Assembly: GCF_002029255.1 (NCBI RefSeq)
Contig: NZ_MZGT01000014.1
Span: 1-64,000 of the forward strand
DNA: 64,000 nucleotides
DNA from: Clostridium chromiireducens
GTDB lineage: Bacteria; Bacillota; Clostridia; Clostridiales; Clostridiaceae
Reading direction: 5' to 3'
Numbering within the stretch: position 1 is the first letter of the stretch; every line of letters begins with the position of its first letter. Positions 9,228-18,934 of this stretch are shown in pieces. The notes beneath the pieces were generated by a model. The model was not told where the DNA came from. It was given only the letters and a program-made list of their open reading frames with translations, and searched no databases. Position numbers and translations under genes: made by a program.

Positions 9228-10154
9228 TTATTGAATCAGTATAGAAGAATGAATACCATGGATATATGTTATTCCAAGGCCCAAAAGCAATATTAATCCG
9301 AAATAACCTAGAGCAAACATCCACCTCATCGTTGCCTTTACTTCATAATACAATTTGTCTGGATTTCTATATTGCTCAATAACTTTCACAATCCCAAGTA
9401 CTAGTAACATTAATATAATAGGATTAAATGCTTTAAAAAGAGCGATTATACCTATTGGTATTCCCATTAACCATAACTTAGGTGATATTGCTGATACAAT
9501 TCTCCCCCCGTCAAGTGGATGAACAGGTATAAGGTTAAACAAATTTAACATAAATCCTGTATAAGCTAACGCCATTAAAACGTCTTCTTTTAAAATATAA
9601 TATAACAACAAACAAATTAATGAGCCAAGACTTCCAACTAACGGTCCCCCAATTGCAACCTTTGCCTCTGTCACTGCATTTTTTGGTTCTTCCTTTAGAC
9701 TGATTAAAGCCCCTACAAAAGGAATAAATATAGGTACACCTACATCTAATTTAATAGCTTTCGCAGTTAAGTAATGGCCCATTTCATGGATAAATAACAA
9801 TAACACAAAACCACTTGCAAATGTCCATCCATATGTCTTAGCATATATTACAATCATTAATAACATGGATGCAATAGTAGATATAAATTTTCCTAACTTC
9901 AAGAATATAAATATAAATTTAAATTTCACTAAAATAAATATAATTGCTGATTTAAATTTTATAAGAATTAAGAGGACTGCTCCTAAAACACCCCAAAAAC
10001 CTTTTTTATTTTTTAGTTTTGTTATTAGATTATCTTTTTCTTTTGTATCTAATACATTTAAGTTAGTTATCTCTTTCTCTTCATATAGACCATTATTTAT
10101 TTCTTTATTTACATTTGAATTAATATCTTTCATTTCACTCTCAAAATTATCCAT
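9228..10154 (-). CDS. Site-2 protease family (M50) membrane metalloprotease
   Basis: Intramembrane zinc protease of 308 residues. The zinc motif is intact: LLFIHEMGHYLTAKA near residue 122 (HExxH). The second motif NLIPVHPLDGGRI near residue 205 carries the metal-binding Asp. At least six hydrophobic segments are present after a charged cytosolic N-terminus of about 50 residues. It belongs to the short, PDZ-less group, unlike RseP, so it may cleave unknown membrane-bound regulators. It is followed by a small hypothetical gene in the same transcript. A clear AAGGAG precedes the start. Confidence 0.88.
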   Translation of the reverse strand: MDNFESEMKDINSNVNKEINNGLYEEKEITNLNVLDTKEKDNLITKLKNKKGFWGVLGAVLLILIKFKSAIIFILVKFKFIFIFLKLGKFISTIASMLLMIVIYAKTYGWTFASGFVLLLFIHEMGHYLTAKAIKLDVGVPIFIPFVGALISLKEEPKNAVTEAKVAIGGPLVGSLGSLICLLLYYILKEDVLMALAYTGFMLNLFNLIPVHPLDGGRIVSAISPKLWLMGIPIGIIALFKAFNPIILMLLVLGIVKVIEQYRNPDKLYYEVKATMRWMFALGYFGLILLLGLGITYIHGIHSSILIQ

Positions 10155-10206
10155 ACTGGCTCCTTATTATATGCTTATAATTTTTTAATTAGAGTCTTGT
10201 TTAAAA

Positions 10207-11088
10207 TTAAATTCTCAAATTGATATCTTTATCAAAACTTTCTCTTAAGCAAATTTTATTTTTAGTTATGAATCTAATAAAAAAAATAATTCCAATAGAA
10301 AACAACACAGTTCCTGATATTGCATTCATAATAATGTAGTCCGATGTCAAAGTAACATATTCAGTTTTAAATCCTTGAAAAGGAATTAATACTAACATAT
10401 ATAACAAACCATTTATAGTACAAATTAACATAGGCATAAGAATATTTTCGTATTTTATATATAAAATACAATTAATAACTCCTAATGCTAAATTGCCTAT
10501 CATTTCTGGGCAGAGATTAATAGCAGAAAAAATTATAGAAGATACAATCAATCCAGCATAAATGTTAAGTTTCTTTGAAATCCTTTTGAATAAAACATAT
10601 CTAAATGTTAATTCATCAATAACTGGTGATAAGATGACTACTATTATAAAACACATCCAATAATCGGTCGTAGAATTTATAGTCAAAGGGATATCATTTA
10701 TAAAATCATTTGCGAAACTTGGGTCAATTAAATATAGTAAATCAATTATTAGTTTACTTCCTCCTACATTTAGGCATGTGAAAAATGATATAATACAAAT
10801 AATTTCTTTGACATTTAATTTAATTTTAAAATCATTATATAAATTAATTATTTTTTCTTTAGACGGCTTAACCTTGTAAATTAGCATGGAAAATAATATA
10901 ATACCTGATTGCATACATAATTTATTCATATCACTATTACTAATTTCTCCATCTGCACTTGATAATATAAAAAACGATGCTATTATTAAAGTTACAATTG
11001 TAATTAAATATATAACCACGACATTCCTAATTTTAACTTCATTAAAATCGCTATCAAATTTCAAAATTTCAACACCTTTCCTAACCAT
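10207..11088 (-). CDS. CPBP-like intramembrane protein, catalytic motifs degenerate
   Basis: A 293-residue protein with about eight hydrophobic segments that resembles the CPBP (Abi/CAAX-protease) family. The first family motif appears as DELTFR near residue 154, against the usual EExxxR. The second motif, normally FxxxH, is FSAIN here, and the third motif has ICTIN where HxxxN is expected. The catalytic histidines thus look lost and it may not be a protease. The ATG at 11088 was kept, but a TTG at 11064, spaced properly after AGGAAAGGTG, is an equally good start. It stands alone. Confidence 0.65.
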   Translation of the reverse strand: MVRKGVEILKFDSDFNEVKIRNVVVIYLITIVTLIIASFFILSSADGEISNSDMNKLCMQSGIILFSMLIYKVKPSKEKIINLYNDFKIKLNVKEIICIISFFTCLNVGGSKLIIDLLYLIDPSFANDFINDIPLTINSTTDYWMCFIIVVILSPVIDELTFRYVLFKRISKKLNIYAGLIVSSIIFSAINLCPEMIGNLALGVINCILYIKYENILMPMLICTINGLLYMLVLIPFQGFKTEYVTLTSDYIIMNAISGTVLFSIGIIFFIRFITKNKICLRESFDKDINLRI

Positions 11089-11265
11089 TTTCTATAGCAA
11101 TGCCTCTCTATAGTTTATACTAAGAGCATAATGCATCAGAATCCTATTCCAATATAACCCACTATACTTAGTATAAATATATCCTGTTAAATACTACTTA
11201 CAATAATATTAAATTAACCTTAAAATACTATATAAAAAATAAGTTGTTGCGCTAAGTCTTTAGGT

Positions 11266-12771
11266 TTAGATCTTATTCTTAAATACAACAAGCGGTAACA
11301 TTATTTCAAAAGTTGTTCCGATGCCACTATCTATAATTCTAATATCACCATCGTGCTTATTTAGAATTTTTTTTGTGATTGATAATCCAAGCCCAGTTCC
11401 ACCGGTTTTAGAATTCCTTGATTTATCAACTCTAACAAATGGATTAAATATATTTTCTCGATACCTTATAGGAATACTATCACCATTGTCAGATAAAATA
11501 ATGTAAAAACTATTATCTCTGATCTCAGTCTTTATACCAATTTTCCCACCTGCTTGCGTATATTTAATTTTATTATCCAATACATTATTGATTGCTCTTG
11601 ATAATTTTTCTTCATTTATCATTACATAATAAGGCTCTTCCGTTATATCAAAATCATATTCAAATTTTTTATGATCAAATTCAGGAATATAATTAGCAAT
11701 AGTTTGCCTTATAAATTCTGATATATCAGCCTTTACAGTAACCATTTTATAATCAGAATTATCATATAAAGAGAACTCAAATAAATCTGTTATTAATTTA
11801 TTTGCCCTCTGTGAGTTATTATTTATTATATTTAAGTATTCCAACTTTTCATCTTCTTTTAAATCTCTATTATTAACTAAAGTTTCGCTATAACCCAAAA
11901 TAGATGCAAGGGGATTTTTCAAATCATGAGATATGTCTAATATTAAATCCTCTTTGGCCTTTTCTAACTTTTCTCTCTGACTTTTCTCATTTTGTATTGT
12001 TTCTGCCATCATATTAAATCCATTAGCTAACTCAAGAAATTCATTTTTCTTATCAATATCAAGTCTTACATTATAGTTACCATGAGATATTTCCATAACC
12101 CCGCTTAATAATGTTCTTATTGGATTTATGAATGCTGTTGAAGTAGCCTTAGCCAGAGCATATACAACTGACAAAATTAACATTATATTAAAAAAACTCA
12201 TTATCTTTATTAATAAATTATGTGGAATTATATTTGTGATCTTATTCGGTTTTGTAACTTGTGAATATGGAAATCCAACCACAACTAATGAATCTTCTTC
12301 TTTTATGTATCTGCTATACAAAGAATACTTAACATTATTGCTTGTATCAATTATTGAATTATTAAATTCTGATAATGCAAACATAGTTCTAAGATCATCA
12401 TTTAGTGAGTTCTCATTGTCCTTTGTTAGTCCAAATAGATACATATAACTTTGTAAATTTATATGTTTAAATTCTTCAATAACATGCCCTCTGGAGTAGA
12501 ACACTATATTCCGATTATTTATTTTTATCATAAATCCATCTATCTCATCTAGATCTTCATCGGTTATATCGTTATAATCATTTTTTAATTTATCTTCTAA
12601 TTCCTTGAAATAAGATGTGTATGTACGAGGGTTACATAAAATTTCATATGCTGCAATAGAACCAATAACAGCTGCTAGTAATATCAAATTAATAGCTATA
12701 TATCCTATAAAATATATAAAAAATAGCTCTGTCGTAACACTTCTTTTTATCCTTTTAGCCCTCATTAACAT
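11266..12771 (-). CDS. Two-component sensor histidine kinase
   Basis: Membrane histidine kinase of 501 residues. A TM helix near 16-40 and another near 185-210 enclose an extracellular domain of about 145 residues with no recognised fold. A HAMP segment (near 212-265) is followed by the H-box DISHDLKNPLASILGYSE (phospho-His near 280), the N-box NVLDNKIKYT, and the G-boxes (SDNGDSIP and GGTGLGLSITKKI). The N-box reads DNKIKYT, slightly off the usual NAIKYT. It overlaps the upstream response-regulator gene by 17 bp, so the two are co-translated. The stimulus is unknown; VanS/ResE-like kinases share this layout. Confidence 0.92.
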   Translation of the reverse strand: MLMRAKRIKRSVTTELFFIYFIGYIAINLILLAAVIGSIAAYEILCNPRTYTSYFKELEDKLKNDYNDITDEDLDEIDGFMIKINNRNIVFYSRGHVIEEFKHINLQSYMYLFGLTKDNENSLNDDLRTMFALSEFNNSIIDTSNNVKYSLYSRYIKEEDSLVVVGFPYSQVTKPNKITNIIPHNLLIKIMSFFNIMLILSVVYALAKATSTAFINPIRTLLSGVMEISHGNYNVRLDIDKKNEFLELANGFNMMAETIQNEKSQREKLEKAKEDLILDISHDLKNPLASILGYSETLVNNRDLKEDEKLEYLNIINNNSQRANKLITDLFEFSLYDNSDYKMVTVKADISEFIRQTIANYIPEFDHKKFEYDFDITEEPYYVMINEEKLSRAINNVLDNKIKYTQAGGKIGIKTEIRDNSFYIILSDNGDSIPIRYRENIFNPFVRVDKSRNSKTGGTGLGLSITKKILNKHDGDIRIIDSGIGTTFEIMLPLVVFKNKI

Positions 12772-13450
12772 TTACCCTTTCAATTTTATACCCTATTCCT
12801 CTTATAGTTTTTATATAAACGGGATTCTTAGGATCATCTTCTATCTTCTCTCTAATATGACTTAAATGAACCATAATATTATTTGAATCCCCAAAATACG
12901 CATCTTCCCATACTTCTTCATAGATTTGTTTCTTAGTAAATACTTTCCCTAAATTTGAAACCAATAACTTGAGTATTTTAAATTCTTTTGGATTTAAATC
13001 TATCTTTTTATTTCCCTTATAAACTTCAAATGTCTCAGTAAATAACTTCAAATCACCTGTTGAATAAATTATATCTTTATGTTCAGCATATTTATAACAT
13101 CTTCTAAGGTTAGAAGCCACTCTAGCAGATAATTCAATTGGACTTATAGGTTTTACTAAATAGTCATCTGCTCCAAGTCCTAAAGCCAAAACTTTATCGG
13201 AATCATTACCCATTGCTGTAATACAAATTATTGGAATAGTAGAGACAGCTCGTACTCTTTGTATTACTGAAATCCCATCGATATCAGGCATCATTATATC
13301 TAATAAAATCAAGTCAATCTTTTCATTTTCAAATATCGTTAAGGCTTCTCTTCCGTCACATGCCTCATAAACCTCGTAATTTTCTTTTCTCATATGTAAA
13401 GAAATAAGATTTCTAATATCTTTTTCATCTTCAACTATTAGAATATTCAT
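12755..13450 (-). CDS. OmpR/PhoB-family response regulator
   Basis: A 231-residue DNA-binding regulator and partner of the overlapping kinase. The receiver domain has the acidic pair in VEDEKD, phospho-acceptor Asp51 in LILLDIMMPD, and the switch Lys in DDYLVKPIS. The C-terminal winged helix (VHLSHIREKIEDDP, then IRGIGYKIE) is typical of OmpR/VanR proteins. A sigma-A-like promoter lies at 13494-13522. Target genes are not evident; the next gene (CPBP-like) could be one, but no shared operator was seen. Confidence 0.94.
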   Translation of the reverse strand: MNILIVEDEKDIRNLISLHMRKENYEVYEACDGREALTIFENEKIDLILLDIMMPDIDGISVIQRVRAVSTIPIICITAMGNDSDKVLALGLGADDYLVKPISPIELSARVASNLRRCYKYAEHKDIIYSTGDLKLFTETFEVYKGNKKIDLNPKEFKILKLLVSNLGKVFTKKQIYEEVWEDAYFGDSNNIMVHLSHIREKIEDDPKNPVYIKTIRGIGYKIERVNVNEG

Positions 13451-13493
13451 ATATTCAACTCCTCAATTAATTCTGAGTATATTTTATCATACA

Positions 13494-13522
13494 TTTATAC
13501 TATTTATAGGAATTAATTTCAA
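13494..13522 (-). promoter_or_regulatory. Sigma-A-like promoter of the two-component operon
   Basis: On the minus strand TTGAAA, a 17-bp spacer and TATAAA lie about 45 bp before the response-regulator start. Confidence 0.55.
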
Positions 13523-13579
13523 TTTTTAATTTCTTTACTATTCGTTTAATTGAAAATGCTATTTTATATTAAATTCTTA

Positions 13580-13608
13580 TTGCCCAGACAAAAATTCAAC
13601 TGTATAAT
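13580..13608 (+). promoter_or_regulatory. Sigma-A promoter of the 110-residue membrane protein gene
   Basis: TTGCCC (13580-13585), 17-bp spacer, TATAAT (13603-13608), 32 bp before the ATG at 13641. Confidence 0.6.
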
Positions 13609-13640
13609 TATTATGTAAATATTTCCAAGGTGGTGGGGTT

Positions 13641-13973
13641 ATGGTTAAAAATATTAGTAGAATATGTTCTTTTTCTTTATTATTTTTACTTTCAATTATT
13701 GCTTTAAATGAATTTCAGATAATGAGTTATTCAGGCAACCTAAAAAATATATTTTACTTTATAACATTAATTTTAATTATGTTTTCATCTGTTACAACAC
13801 TTCTAACAAATAAGTCAGGTTTCTTTAAATTTGTTAGTGTATTAATAATTGCCGCTTTAGTAGCTGGTGGCGTTATGTCCATACTTAAACCCGGATTAAA
13901 TATCTCCTTATATGTTTGCGTAATACTCATTGCAATATATTCATTAATAGATATTTTTTATAAAGCTGCTTAA
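13641..13973 (+). CDS. Small integral membrane protein, 110 residues
   Basis: I do not recognise a family. The protein is almost wholly hydrophobic, with about four membrane helices: near 8-25, 34-55, 62-83 and 88-106. Short polar loops between them contain Asn, Lys and Gly. A GGTGGTGGGG site precedes the ATG and a sigma-A-like promoter lies just upstream. It is monocistronic, with a clear terminator at 14049-14078. It is divergent from the two-component system, which could control it, though no repeat pair shared by the two promoters was seen. Confidence 0.65.
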   Translation: MVKNISRICSFSLLFLLSIIALNEFQIMSYSGNLKNIFYFITLILIMFSSVTTLLTNKSGFFKFVSVLIIAALVAGGVMSILKPGLNISLYVCVILIAIYSLIDIFYKAA

Positions 13974-14048
13974 TATAATTTTTTTATTTACGTATTTAAA
14001 TTTTTATTTCTAAATAATTTTCAAAACTTGGTCTGTCAATATTTCATA

Positions 14049-14078
14049 AAAACTTCTGTTTCTAGCAGAAGTTTTTTT
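14049..14078 (+). terminator. Rho-independent terminator
   Basis: AAACTTCTG/CAGAAGTTT stem with a T7 run, about 75 bp past the 110-residue gene. Confidence 0.85.
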
Positions 14079-14110
14079 AATAGAAATTTAAAATATTTTT
14101 ATTTAGAGTA

Positions 14111-14141
14111 TTGCTCATGACGTAACGTCATATGCTATTAT
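14111..14141 (+). promoter_or_regulatory. MerR-type promoter with 19-bp spacer and palindromic operator
   Basis: TTGCTC (14111-14116) and TATTAT (14136-14141) are separated by 19 bp. The spacer contains the perfect palindrome TGACGTAACGTCA. Overlong 19-bp spacers with an inverted repeat between the boxes are the hallmark of MerR-family-activated promoters. It drives the broken MerR gene at 14164. Confidence 0.75.
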
Positions 14142-14163
14142 TCAATTGAGGTAATAAAAAACT

Positions 14164-14347
14164 ATGAACAGTGAAAATTTAATGACTGTAGGAGAACTAG
14201 CATCTAAAATGAATGTTACTGACTGATTTCTTCAACAAAATAAAAACATCTTTTAGTCGTGAAGATTCTGGTCTGATTGACGATTTTTTAGAACAAGCAT
14301 TATTTAAATACTTCAAAGATAACAATATTGAAGTTCCCAAAATATAG
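14164..14347 (+). pseudogene. MerR-family regulator remnant (internal deletion)
   Basis: After a GAGG site, the ATG at 14164 opens the usual MerR start (MTVGELASKMNVT, the first helix of the HTH), then hits TGA after 20 codons. A different frame continues at once with a helical acidic tail (FFNKIKTSFSRED to NNIEVPKI) ending at TAG 14347. This fits a MerR gene that lost nearly all of its HTH and linker by internal deletion, fusing the two ends out of frame. The N-terminal match to MerR and the MerR-type promoter support each other. Confidence 0.65.
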
Positions 14348-14356
14348 TGGATATAA

Positions 14357-14614
14357 TTTGATCAATATGCATTCTTAATCGTATTTCAAATACTTAGGGG
14401 ATTCTTATGGACTATCATAGGCTATCTATTACTGAAAGGTTTATCTGTAAATAATAAAATAGAAAGATATATTTTAATGGAATTGCTTTTAAGTATCCCT
14501 CTAGCAACGCCTTTATTTGCACCAAATGATTTTATGCCTTCTGGTGTAAGATTTGGGCATTTCTTCGAACTACTTATCGAGAATTTTCTTTTGGGGACTA
14601 TATTAACTTATTAA
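14357..14614 (+). pseudogene. C-terminal remnant of an integral membrane protein
   Basis: An open frame of 85 codons without a start, preceded in frame by a stop at 14354-14356. It encodes three hydrophobic segments (FLIVFQILRGFLWTIIGYLL; YILMELLLSIPLATPLF; LIENFLLGTILTY). It lies just after the MerR remnant and was probably its regulated partner, now truncated at the N-terminus. I cannot name the family. Confidence 0.5.
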
Positions 14615-14654
14615 TTGCCCGAAAACAAAAAATTAAATAAATAGATTCATATAT

Positions 14655-14707
14655 AATAATAAAAAGAGTTAAGAAGCTTTATTTACTTCTCAACTCTTTT
14701 TATTATA
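14655..14707 (-). terminator. Bidirectional terminator after prfB
   Basis: AAAAAGAGTT.AGAAG/CTTCT.AACTCTTTTT stem with A- and T-rich flanks, between the membrane remnant and the prfB stop at 14738. Confidence 0.85.
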
Positions 14708-14737
14708 GATATTTACTATCTTAGTAAGCCATACTAA

Positions 14738-15833
14738 TTACTGCTTTAAATACGCATTTATAAAAATATCTATTTCCCCATCCATCACCGCTGAGACATT
14801 TGAAGTTTCAACATTTGTTCTATGGTCTTTAACCATACTGTATGGATGGAACACATATGACCTTATTTGACTTCCCCAACCCATATCTTTTAATTCTCCA
14901 GTTAGATCTTCAATTTTTTCCTTATGCGCTCTTTCTTTCAATTCAACCAATTTGGACTTAAGCATTTCCATAGCTGTATCCTTATTAGAAAATTGGCTTC
15001 TTTCGTTCTGACATTGTACAACTATACCAGTAGGTAAATGCGTGATTCTAACTGCTGAATCAGTCTTATTTACATGCTGTCCTCCAGCACCTCCTGATCT
15101 ATAGGTATCAATTCTCAAATCGTCAGACTTTATGTCTATATCCTGCTCTTTTGTAAGCTCTGGCAGTACTTCCATGGACGCAAATGAAGTTTGTCTTTTA
15201 CCATTAGCATTAAAAGGCGATATTCTAACCAATCTATGAATTCCCTTTTCAGCTTTTAAATATCCATATGCATATTCTCCTGTAACTTTTAATGTTACAC
15301 TCTTAATCCCCGCTTCATCTCCTGGAAGTAAGTCTATGGTTTCAATACTATAGCCTTGTTTTTCGCACCATCTTGTGTACATTCTCAGAAGCATTTCAGT
15401 CCAATCATTCGCATCGGTACCACCCACACCAACATGTAGTGTCAAAATGGCATTATTCTTATCATAATCACCAGACAAGAGCACTTTCATATTATAATCA
15501 TCTATCTGATTTTCCACTTCTCGTATAGTTTGTATTATTTCATTTGCAGACTCTTCATCGTCATCTTCCATAATTTCTTTCAATACTTCAATATCATCAA
15601 CTTGAGATTTTAGTCTATCATAATTATCAATTTTGTTCTTTATTGACTTACTCTTCTTTGTAACTTCCTCTGCTCTTTTAACATCATCCCAGAAACCTGG
15701 CTCTTGCATTTGACATTCCAATTCATGAAGTTCCTTTTCAAGACCTTCTCTGTCAAAGTGAAGCCCCCATTTCCTCTATAGATTTTTTTATATTAGGAAG
15801 CTTTATTAATTCCTTTTCAAGCTCAATAATCAT
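14738..15833 (-). CDS. prfB: Peptide chain release factor 2, with programmed +1 frameshift
   Basis: RF2 recognises UGA/UAA stop codons and triggers peptide release through its GGQ motif (SGGAGGQHVNKTDSAV). The gene is read in two frames. The ATG at 15833 gives a 25-codon frame (MIIELEKELIKLPNIKK...) ending in CTT TGA (15758-15753). A +1 slip at CTT-TGA-C continues as DREGLEKELHELECQ to 14738, making about 364 residues. A GGGGG internal Shine-Dalgarno-like run lies just before the slip site. This is the classic autoregulated RF2 frameshift, in which scarce RF2 favours slipping, so it is not a pseudogene. It lies downstream of secA, as in many Firmicutes. Confidence 0.95.
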
Positions 15834-15888
15834 CTATTTTCACCCCTTTTAATCAGTTAACGGTTAGCAAGTAACAGTTTACTTTGAT

Positions 15889-15967
15889 AAAAATTCCGTA
15901 GTAATTTCAATTTAAATTGCTACTTAACAATAAAACAACAATTCTTTGAAATCTCTACGGAATTTAT
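15889..15967 (-). other. Long imperfect stem-loop between secA and prfB
   Basis: AAATTCCGTAG (about 15889-15900) pairs with CTACGGAATTT (about 15955-15965). Inner arms GAAATT/AATTTC pair too, enclosing an AT-rich interior. It lies on the secA-prfB transcript. It could be a weak terminator, a processing hairpin or a regulatory leader; nothing more specific is visible. Confidence 0.4.
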
Positions 15968-16037
15968 TATATCATACTTATTCTTTAAAAACCTCTGAAG
16001 TTTTTACTCAACTGTTATCAAGAATTGTAACCTTACT

Positions 16038-18596
16038 TTAAGCTTCTCTTCCACAACAATTCTTAAATTTCTTTCCACTGCCACATGGACACAATTCATT
16101 TCTTCCATGCTTATCAAGATTTCTAACAGGAGCTGCCGGTCCTGAACCTGGTCCACCTGGTTGATTTTGTCCTGGTCCTGGTGCCGCAGCACTTGATGCC
16201 TCTGCATGAATTGCTGCTGTTTCTTGAGCAACTCTTACCCTTTCTGGAGCCACTTCTATTTTCACACGGAATAATAGTTTAACTGTTTCTTCCTTGATTG
16301 ATCTAATCATTTCATTAAACATTTCACTACCTTCCATTTGGTAAGCTTGAACTGGATCAATTTGCTTAAACGATTGAAGTCCAATACCTTGTTTTAGGTG
16401 ATCCATGTTATCTATATGACTCATCCATTTAGTATCAACTGATCTTAAAAGAACAACTCTTTCAACTTCTCTTAATCTTTCTGGTGTAAATTCTTCTTCT
16501 TTTGCCTCATAGAATTTACGTGCAACTTCATAAAGATTTTCAATTATTTCTTCATTTGATAGATTCTCTAAACTTGGTAAGTTAACCAAACCTGCTGGAA
16601 TACATATTTCTTGTAAGTATACCATTAAGTTTAAAAATTCTTCTCTATAATCTTCTGTTTCACCTGTAATATGAATATTAACAGCTTCTGCAATAATATC
16701 TTTTGTCATTGATAATACTTCTTCTTTTACATCTTCACCTTCAAGAACCTCTGATCTTTGTTTATAGATAACTTCTCTTTGAATATTCATTACATCATCG
16801 TATCCTAATAATTGCTTTCTAATATCAAAGTTGTTACCTTCAACCTTCTTCTGAGCATTTTCAATAGCCTTTGAAACCATTTTACTTTCAATAGCTTCTT
16901 CTTCTTGAAGTCCTAATTTTTCAACAACTCCTTGAATCTTTTCTGATCCAAATATTCTCATTAAATCATCTTCTAATGAAATAAAGAATGTTGATTCACC
17001 AGGGTCCCCTTGTCTTCCTGAACGTCCTCTTAATTGGTTATCTATTCTTCTTGATTCATGTCTTTCAGTACCTATTATCTTAAGACCTCCAAGTTCAACT
17101 ACTCCTTCACCAAGCTTAATATCAGTACCTCTACCAGCCATATTAGTAGCTATAGTAACCATACCCTTTTCACCTGCGTGACTTATTATTTCAGCTTCTT
17201 GTTCATGAAATTTAGCATTTAATACTTGATGTGGCACTCCCTTTTTCTTAAGCATGCTTGAAACAAGTTCTGATTTTTCGATACTTACTGTACCAACCAG
17301 TACCGGTTGACCTTTAGCATGAGCTTTTTCTACCTCTGAAGCAACTGCTTTAATTTTTCCAAGCTCAGTACTGAATACTAAATCCGGATTATCTTTTCTT
17401 GCGATTGGTCTATGTGTTGGTATAACAATAACATCTAATCCGTAAATTTCTCTGAATTCATTTTCTTCAGTTAATGCAGTACCAGTCATACCTGCTAATT
17501 TTTTATACATTCTGAAGTAATTTTGGAATGTAATAGTAGCTAACGTTTTTGATTCTCTTGCAATCTTGACACCTTCTTTTGCTTCTATTGCTTGATGAAG
17601 ACCATCTGAATATCTTCTACCTTCCATGAGTCTTCCTGTAAATTCATCAACGATTATTACTTCTCCATCTTTAACCATGTAGTCTTTATCTCTTCTCATG
17701 GCAAAGTTTGCTTTTAAAGCTTGAGTTACATAATGTTGTAATTCAATATTTTCAGCATCAGCATAATTCTTAACATTAAATGTAGCTTCTGCTTTTCTAA
17801 CACCTTCATCAGTTAACATTACTGCATTAGCTTTTTCATCTCTAGTGAAGTCTCTTTCTTCAAGTAATTTCTTTGCGAAGTAATCAGCAACCTTATAAAA
17901 TTCAGTAGATTTTTCACCTTGACCTGAAATTATAAGTGGAGTTCTAGCTTCATCGATTAAAATAGAGTCAACCTCATCGACTATTGCAAAATTTAATGGT
18001 TTTTGAACTCTTTCTTCTTTGTAAATAACCATGTTGTCTCTTAAATAGTCAAATCCAAATTCATTATTAGTTCCATAAGTTATATCTGATCCATATGATT
18101 CTCTTCTTTGATCATTATTTAATTCATGTACAATAACACCTGTAGTCAATCCTAAGAAACCATATAATTGACCCATCTGTTCAGCATCTCTTTTAGCAAG
18201 GTAGTCATTAACTGTTACTATGTGAACTCCATTTCCACTTAATCCGTTCAAATATGCTGGTAATGTTGCAACTAAAGTTTTACCTTCACCTGTTTTCATT
18301 TCTGATATTCTTCCTTGGTGAAGTATCATACCTCCCATAAGTTGTTCATCATAATGTTTCATTCCTAAAACCCTTGCAGATGCTTCTCTTACAACCGCAA
18401 ATGCTTCTGATAGAATATCATCTAAAGTCTCTCCATTTGCTAATCTTTCTTTGAATTCAAAAGTCTTTGCTTTTAATTCTTCATCTGAAAGTTTTTGCAT
18501 TGCCTCGTCTAAATCATTTATTTTTTGTATACTAGGTCTAAGCCTCTTAACTTCTCTTTCACTATATGTTCCAAATACGGCATCTAATAGTCCCAT
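16038..18596 (-). CDS. secA: Protein translocase ATPase SecA
   Basis: Motor of the general secretion pathway, driving preproteins through SecYEG. The 852-residue protein has the Walker A motif [11 protein letters not shown] near residue 100, the DEAD-type box with [16 protein letters not shown] near 210, the helicase motif [11 protein letters not shown] near 490 and [11 protein letters not shown] near 525. It ends in the zinc-binding SecB/ribosome tail ([16 protein letters not shown]) after a Pro/Gly/Ala linker. GAAAGGATG precedes the ATG. A sigma-A promoter is at 18682-18711. It is the only secA here; a secA2 was not seen. Confidence 0.98.
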   Translation of the reverse strand: MGLLDAVFGTYSEREVKRLRPSIQKINDLDEAMQKLSDEELKAKTFEFKERLANGETLDDILSEAFAVVREASARVLGMKHYDEQLMGGMILHQGRISEMKTGEGKTLVATLPAYLNGLSGNGVHIVTVNDYLAKRDAEQMGQLYGFLGLTTGVIVHELNNDQRRESYGSDITYGTNNEFGFDYLRDNMVIYKEERVQKPLNFAIVDEVDSILIDEARTPLIISGQGEKSTEFYKVADYFAKKLLEERDFTRDEKANAVMLTDEGVRKAEATFNVKNYADAENIELQHYVTQALKANFAMRRDKDYMVKDGEVIIVDEFTGRLMEGRRYSDGLHQAIEAKEGVKIARESKTLATITFQNYFRMYKKLAGMTGTALTEENEFREIYGLDVIVIPTHRPIARKDNPDLVFSTELGKIKAVASEVEKAHAKGQPVLVGTVSIEKSELVSSMLKKKGVPHQVLNAKFHEQEAEIISHAGEKGMVTIATNMAGRGTDIKLGEGVVELGGLKIIGTERHESRRIDNQLRGRSGRQGDPGESTFFISLEDDLMRIFGSEKIQGVVEKLGLQEEEAIESKMVSKAIENAQKKVEGNNFDIRKQLLGYDDVMNIQREVIYKQRSEVLEGEDVKEEVLSMTKDIIAEAVNIHITGETEDYREEFLNLMVYLQEICIPAGLVNLPSLENLSNEEIIENLYEVARKFYEAKEEEFTPERLREVERVVLLRSVDTKWMSHIDNMDHLKQGIGLQSFKQIDPVQAYQMEGSEMFNEMIRSIKEETVKLLFRVKIEVAPERVRVAQETAAIHAEASSAAAPGPGQNQPGGPGSGPAAPVRNLDKHGRNELCPCGSGKKFKNCCGREA

Positions 18597-18681
18597 AATG
18601 TCATCCTTTCGAAATTCTATATTTCACACTAATTTCTAAAATATATTTGATAAATTCAATTTATAAATCACGTATTCTATA

Positions 18682-18711
18682 ATTATAGCATTTTATTTAT
18701 CTTCTTTTCAA
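18682..18711 (-). promoter_or_regulatory. Sigma-A promoter of secA
   Basis: Minus-strand TTGAAA, 18-bp spacer, TATAAT, about 85 bp before the secA ATG. The rest of the 18597-18876 gap is plain AT-rich leader with nothing else recognised. Confidence 0.65.
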
Positions 18712-18876
18712 TAAAACTCATGATTTTTGTATTAAATCCTATATAAAACATCTAATTTTAATTCTTTTTTAATATTTTGCTCACATTTTATTAATAATAA
18801 ATGTGAATATTGGAATTAAAAATTCCATATTATGCAGGTTGATTTATTACAAGATTTTCTCTACTCACACGCAATA

Positions 18877-18920
18877 TAAAAACTGTTCGAAATGTGAGTT
18901 AAACTCACATTTCGAACAGT
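18877..18920 (-). terminator. Strong terminator of hpf
   Basis: Perfect 19-bp stem ACTGTTCGAAATGTGAGTT with its complement (18882-18920) and a T-rich tail on the minus strand, 15 bp past the hpf stop. Confidence 0.9.
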
Positions 18921-18934
18921 CATATTCATGAATT

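Noticed and set aside
14738-15833. prfB as a frameshifted pseudogene
   Set aside because: The in-frame TGA lies in the canonical CTT-TGA-C slip site with an upstream G-rich site; this is programmed recoding.
16004-16231. Minus-strand Gln-rich 75-codon frame at the secA 3-prime end
   Set aside because: It is an alternate frame of the secA Pro/Gly/Ala-rich tail.
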